A stretch of 6,751 bases of DNA, taken from positions 1 through 6,751 of the forward strand of contig JABIFK010000413.1 in the NCBI GenBank assembly GCA_018650745.1, read 5' to 3'. This document shows positions 6,601 through 6,751 of this stretch, piece after piece. The notes below the pieces were generated by a model. It was not told the DNA's origin, ran no database searches, and was given only the letters and a program-made list of their open reading frames with translations. Made by a program: the position numbers and the translations under genes. Every line of letters begins with the position of its first letter. Positions within the stretch are counted from its first letter, which is position 1. The DNA comes from Candidatus Latescibacterota bacterium (GTDB lineage: Bacteria; Latescibacterota; UBA2968).

Positions 6601-6751
6601 CAAGGTGAATTATTCTTAGATGTGGGGGGGGCGTTCAACCGGGATTCGGTTGAATTTTGGGAAGCACGAGATGGGGGATTTGAGCTGCGTGACTTACAGG
6701 CGGGTTATGGGTTTGGTGTTCGAGCAAATATGGGATATTTCTTGTTCCGCT
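3631..6751 (+). CDS. Exported protein with zinc-peptidase-like domain, TolB-like propeller and outer-membrane barrel (3' end outside window)
   Basis: The frame is open for 1040 codons to the window edge. AAAGGAG lies 6 nt before the ATG. Residues 1-22 are a signal peptide (hydrophobic core, likely cut at GFA-QE). Residues about 23-290 form a peptidase MA/gluzincin-like domain: HELVH (H137, E138, H141), then PLWIAEGIAEY with E171 as the likely third zinc ligand. Residues about 300-580 are a six-bladed PD40/TolB-type propeller with WSPDG-like motifs near 358, 403, 447, 506 and 550 and a first SPQGD blade at about 305. Residues 611-690 are an acidic, low-complexity linker. From about 691 the alternating aromatic strands, SDVMGDH, an LRG at 949-951 (cf. 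the Omp85 RG-F/Y motif) and a closing LFLDVGGAF...GYGFGVRANMG pattern indicate an Omp85/surface-antigen-like barrel, probably lacking only its last strands here. Such combined proteins occur in several phyla but their function is unknown. The periplasmic part could process or bind envelope proteins. Confidence 0.9.
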   Translation, partial: MVHRHLFWLLALFFLYTPPGFAQEYFGKNKVNYSQYEWHYIDSEHFIVYFDKGSLELAEFVAKEAERSLVHIEKTIKYTMKNRYPIVIYNSHNGFSVTNITASEQSEFTGGFTEFAQGRVVIPYTGSYADLRHVIHHELVHAVTIELWTGGGWLGSLVSQTATLPPLWIAEGIAEYVSRYGWHKEHDNFMRDATITGYVPPIEIMSYSYFAYPGGGSVFYMIEQEYGNDKVAEFISAFRTAKTPDKALKASLGFGLKELNEKYQLWLKRQYWNEINLHSTPTEIAKNLTDREEGRSTYNLAAAFSPQGDKVAYLTDRNGTFDIYLMSAIDGKDLGRLVEGQKSSNFESMFVLRPGFTWSPDGRSIAFAAKSNNKNTLYVLDVKKKKVRKRFKFELDGLFEPTWSPDGQKIAVAGIKDGWSDIYVVDINDESLTRVTHDPYDERHLDWSPDGQWIAMSSDRPDTSLTFTAGKDFPFGQYDIFVIQADGSELRRVVADEVAEESHPVWGPDSKQLAFVSDRTGMGNIFIANLDSAGVYPITNLLSGAQYLDWSTDGRKIVFNAFHKGALDVFVLKDPLDKRKEIADLPRTLFVKRLEGVDTKTFVERQREKYAPAKTTGEDSDIEVTVTDSTAEDDMAVWISDQAELAAAEAEVQTTTDTMSIATTYPLEGSPEEAGKDDSGFRDWGEKEFQVKKYKLKFKPELFGAQAGFDTFYGVSSFITLSASDVMGDHRAQLLTSLNFSLKDSDFLLSYAFLKRRNNYFSQLFHTRFYFFNNNVLHADRYYGLAAGVERPFNRFSRLELNTRAVAIDRERLGATAGGNFNPGFQGVGNGFNGVLIDRQKSVIAEAALVGDSALYSLFGAVDGKRYRFHVEGSTLGMKFITTTMDYRKYLHLSDQYTFAFRLSGGTSYGQNSTVFFLGGVNNPINPTFSTIASVDQNRIFFSSYVWPLRGADLLEMAGESYTLANIAFRFPLIHQLAMGWPLPFFFQNIQGELFLDVGGAFNRDSVEFWEARDGGFELRDLQAGYGFGVRANMGYFLFR
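6624..6631 (+). repeat. 8-G homopolymer within the barrel-coding part of the large gene
   Basis: Eight consecutive G bases encode part of D-V-G-G-A (codons 997-1001). The frame is open through the tract here. Gain or loss of one G would shift the frame and remove the last barrel strands, so this could be a slippage site. Confidence 0.8.

Overview
The window looks like chromosomal DNA of a Gram-negative, probably proteobacterial organism of moderate GC. It carries housekeeping carbon-metabolism genes, the start of what looks like a sigma-54 activator, and a signal-peptide-bearing protein that ends in an outer-membrane beta-barrel. I saw no tRNA, rRNA, transposase, CRISPR array or phage gene. 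I could not assign a genus.

Layout. On the minus strand, reading right to left, rpiA (1889-1215) is followed by sucD (1122-238) and then by the first 35 codons of a gene that runs off the left edge (105-1). That last gene resembles the start of the AAA+ domain of NtrC/PspF-type activators. A 194-bp divergent promoter region separates rpiA from a plus-strand gene (2084-2926) encoding an HTH domain fused to a metallo-beta-lactamase-fold hydrolase. This gene converges with a small minus-strand coiled-coil gene (3222-2923); their stop codons overlap by 4 nt. A 408-bp divergent intergenic region (3223-3630) follows and carries unusually regular inverted repeats. The rest of the window is one large incomplete gene (3631-6751 and beyond) encoding a signal peptide, a zinc-peptidase-like domain with HELVH, a six-bladed TolB/PD40-type propeller, an acidic linker and an Omp85-like outer-membrane barrel.

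How the genes may work together. RpiA (pentose phosphate pathway) and SucD (TCA cycle) lie in the same direction with a 92-nt gap and may share transcription, but no sucC is next to sucD in this window. SucD also has an expanded loop in its CoA-binding Rossmann motif. The HTH-hydrolase may regulate its own promoter, where a small dyad overlaps the -10. The large envelope gene seems to be an independent unit, possibly with a long structured 5' leader.

Most interesting signals: (1) nested perfect inverted repeats of 12 and 11 bp at 3435-3562, in a region where both flanking genes point away, so the repeats are not an ordinary terminator of either; (2) the peptidase-propeller-barrel protein, with an 8-G homopolymer inside its barrel-coding part; (3) the HTH-metallohydrolase fusion; (4) the modified SucD loop.
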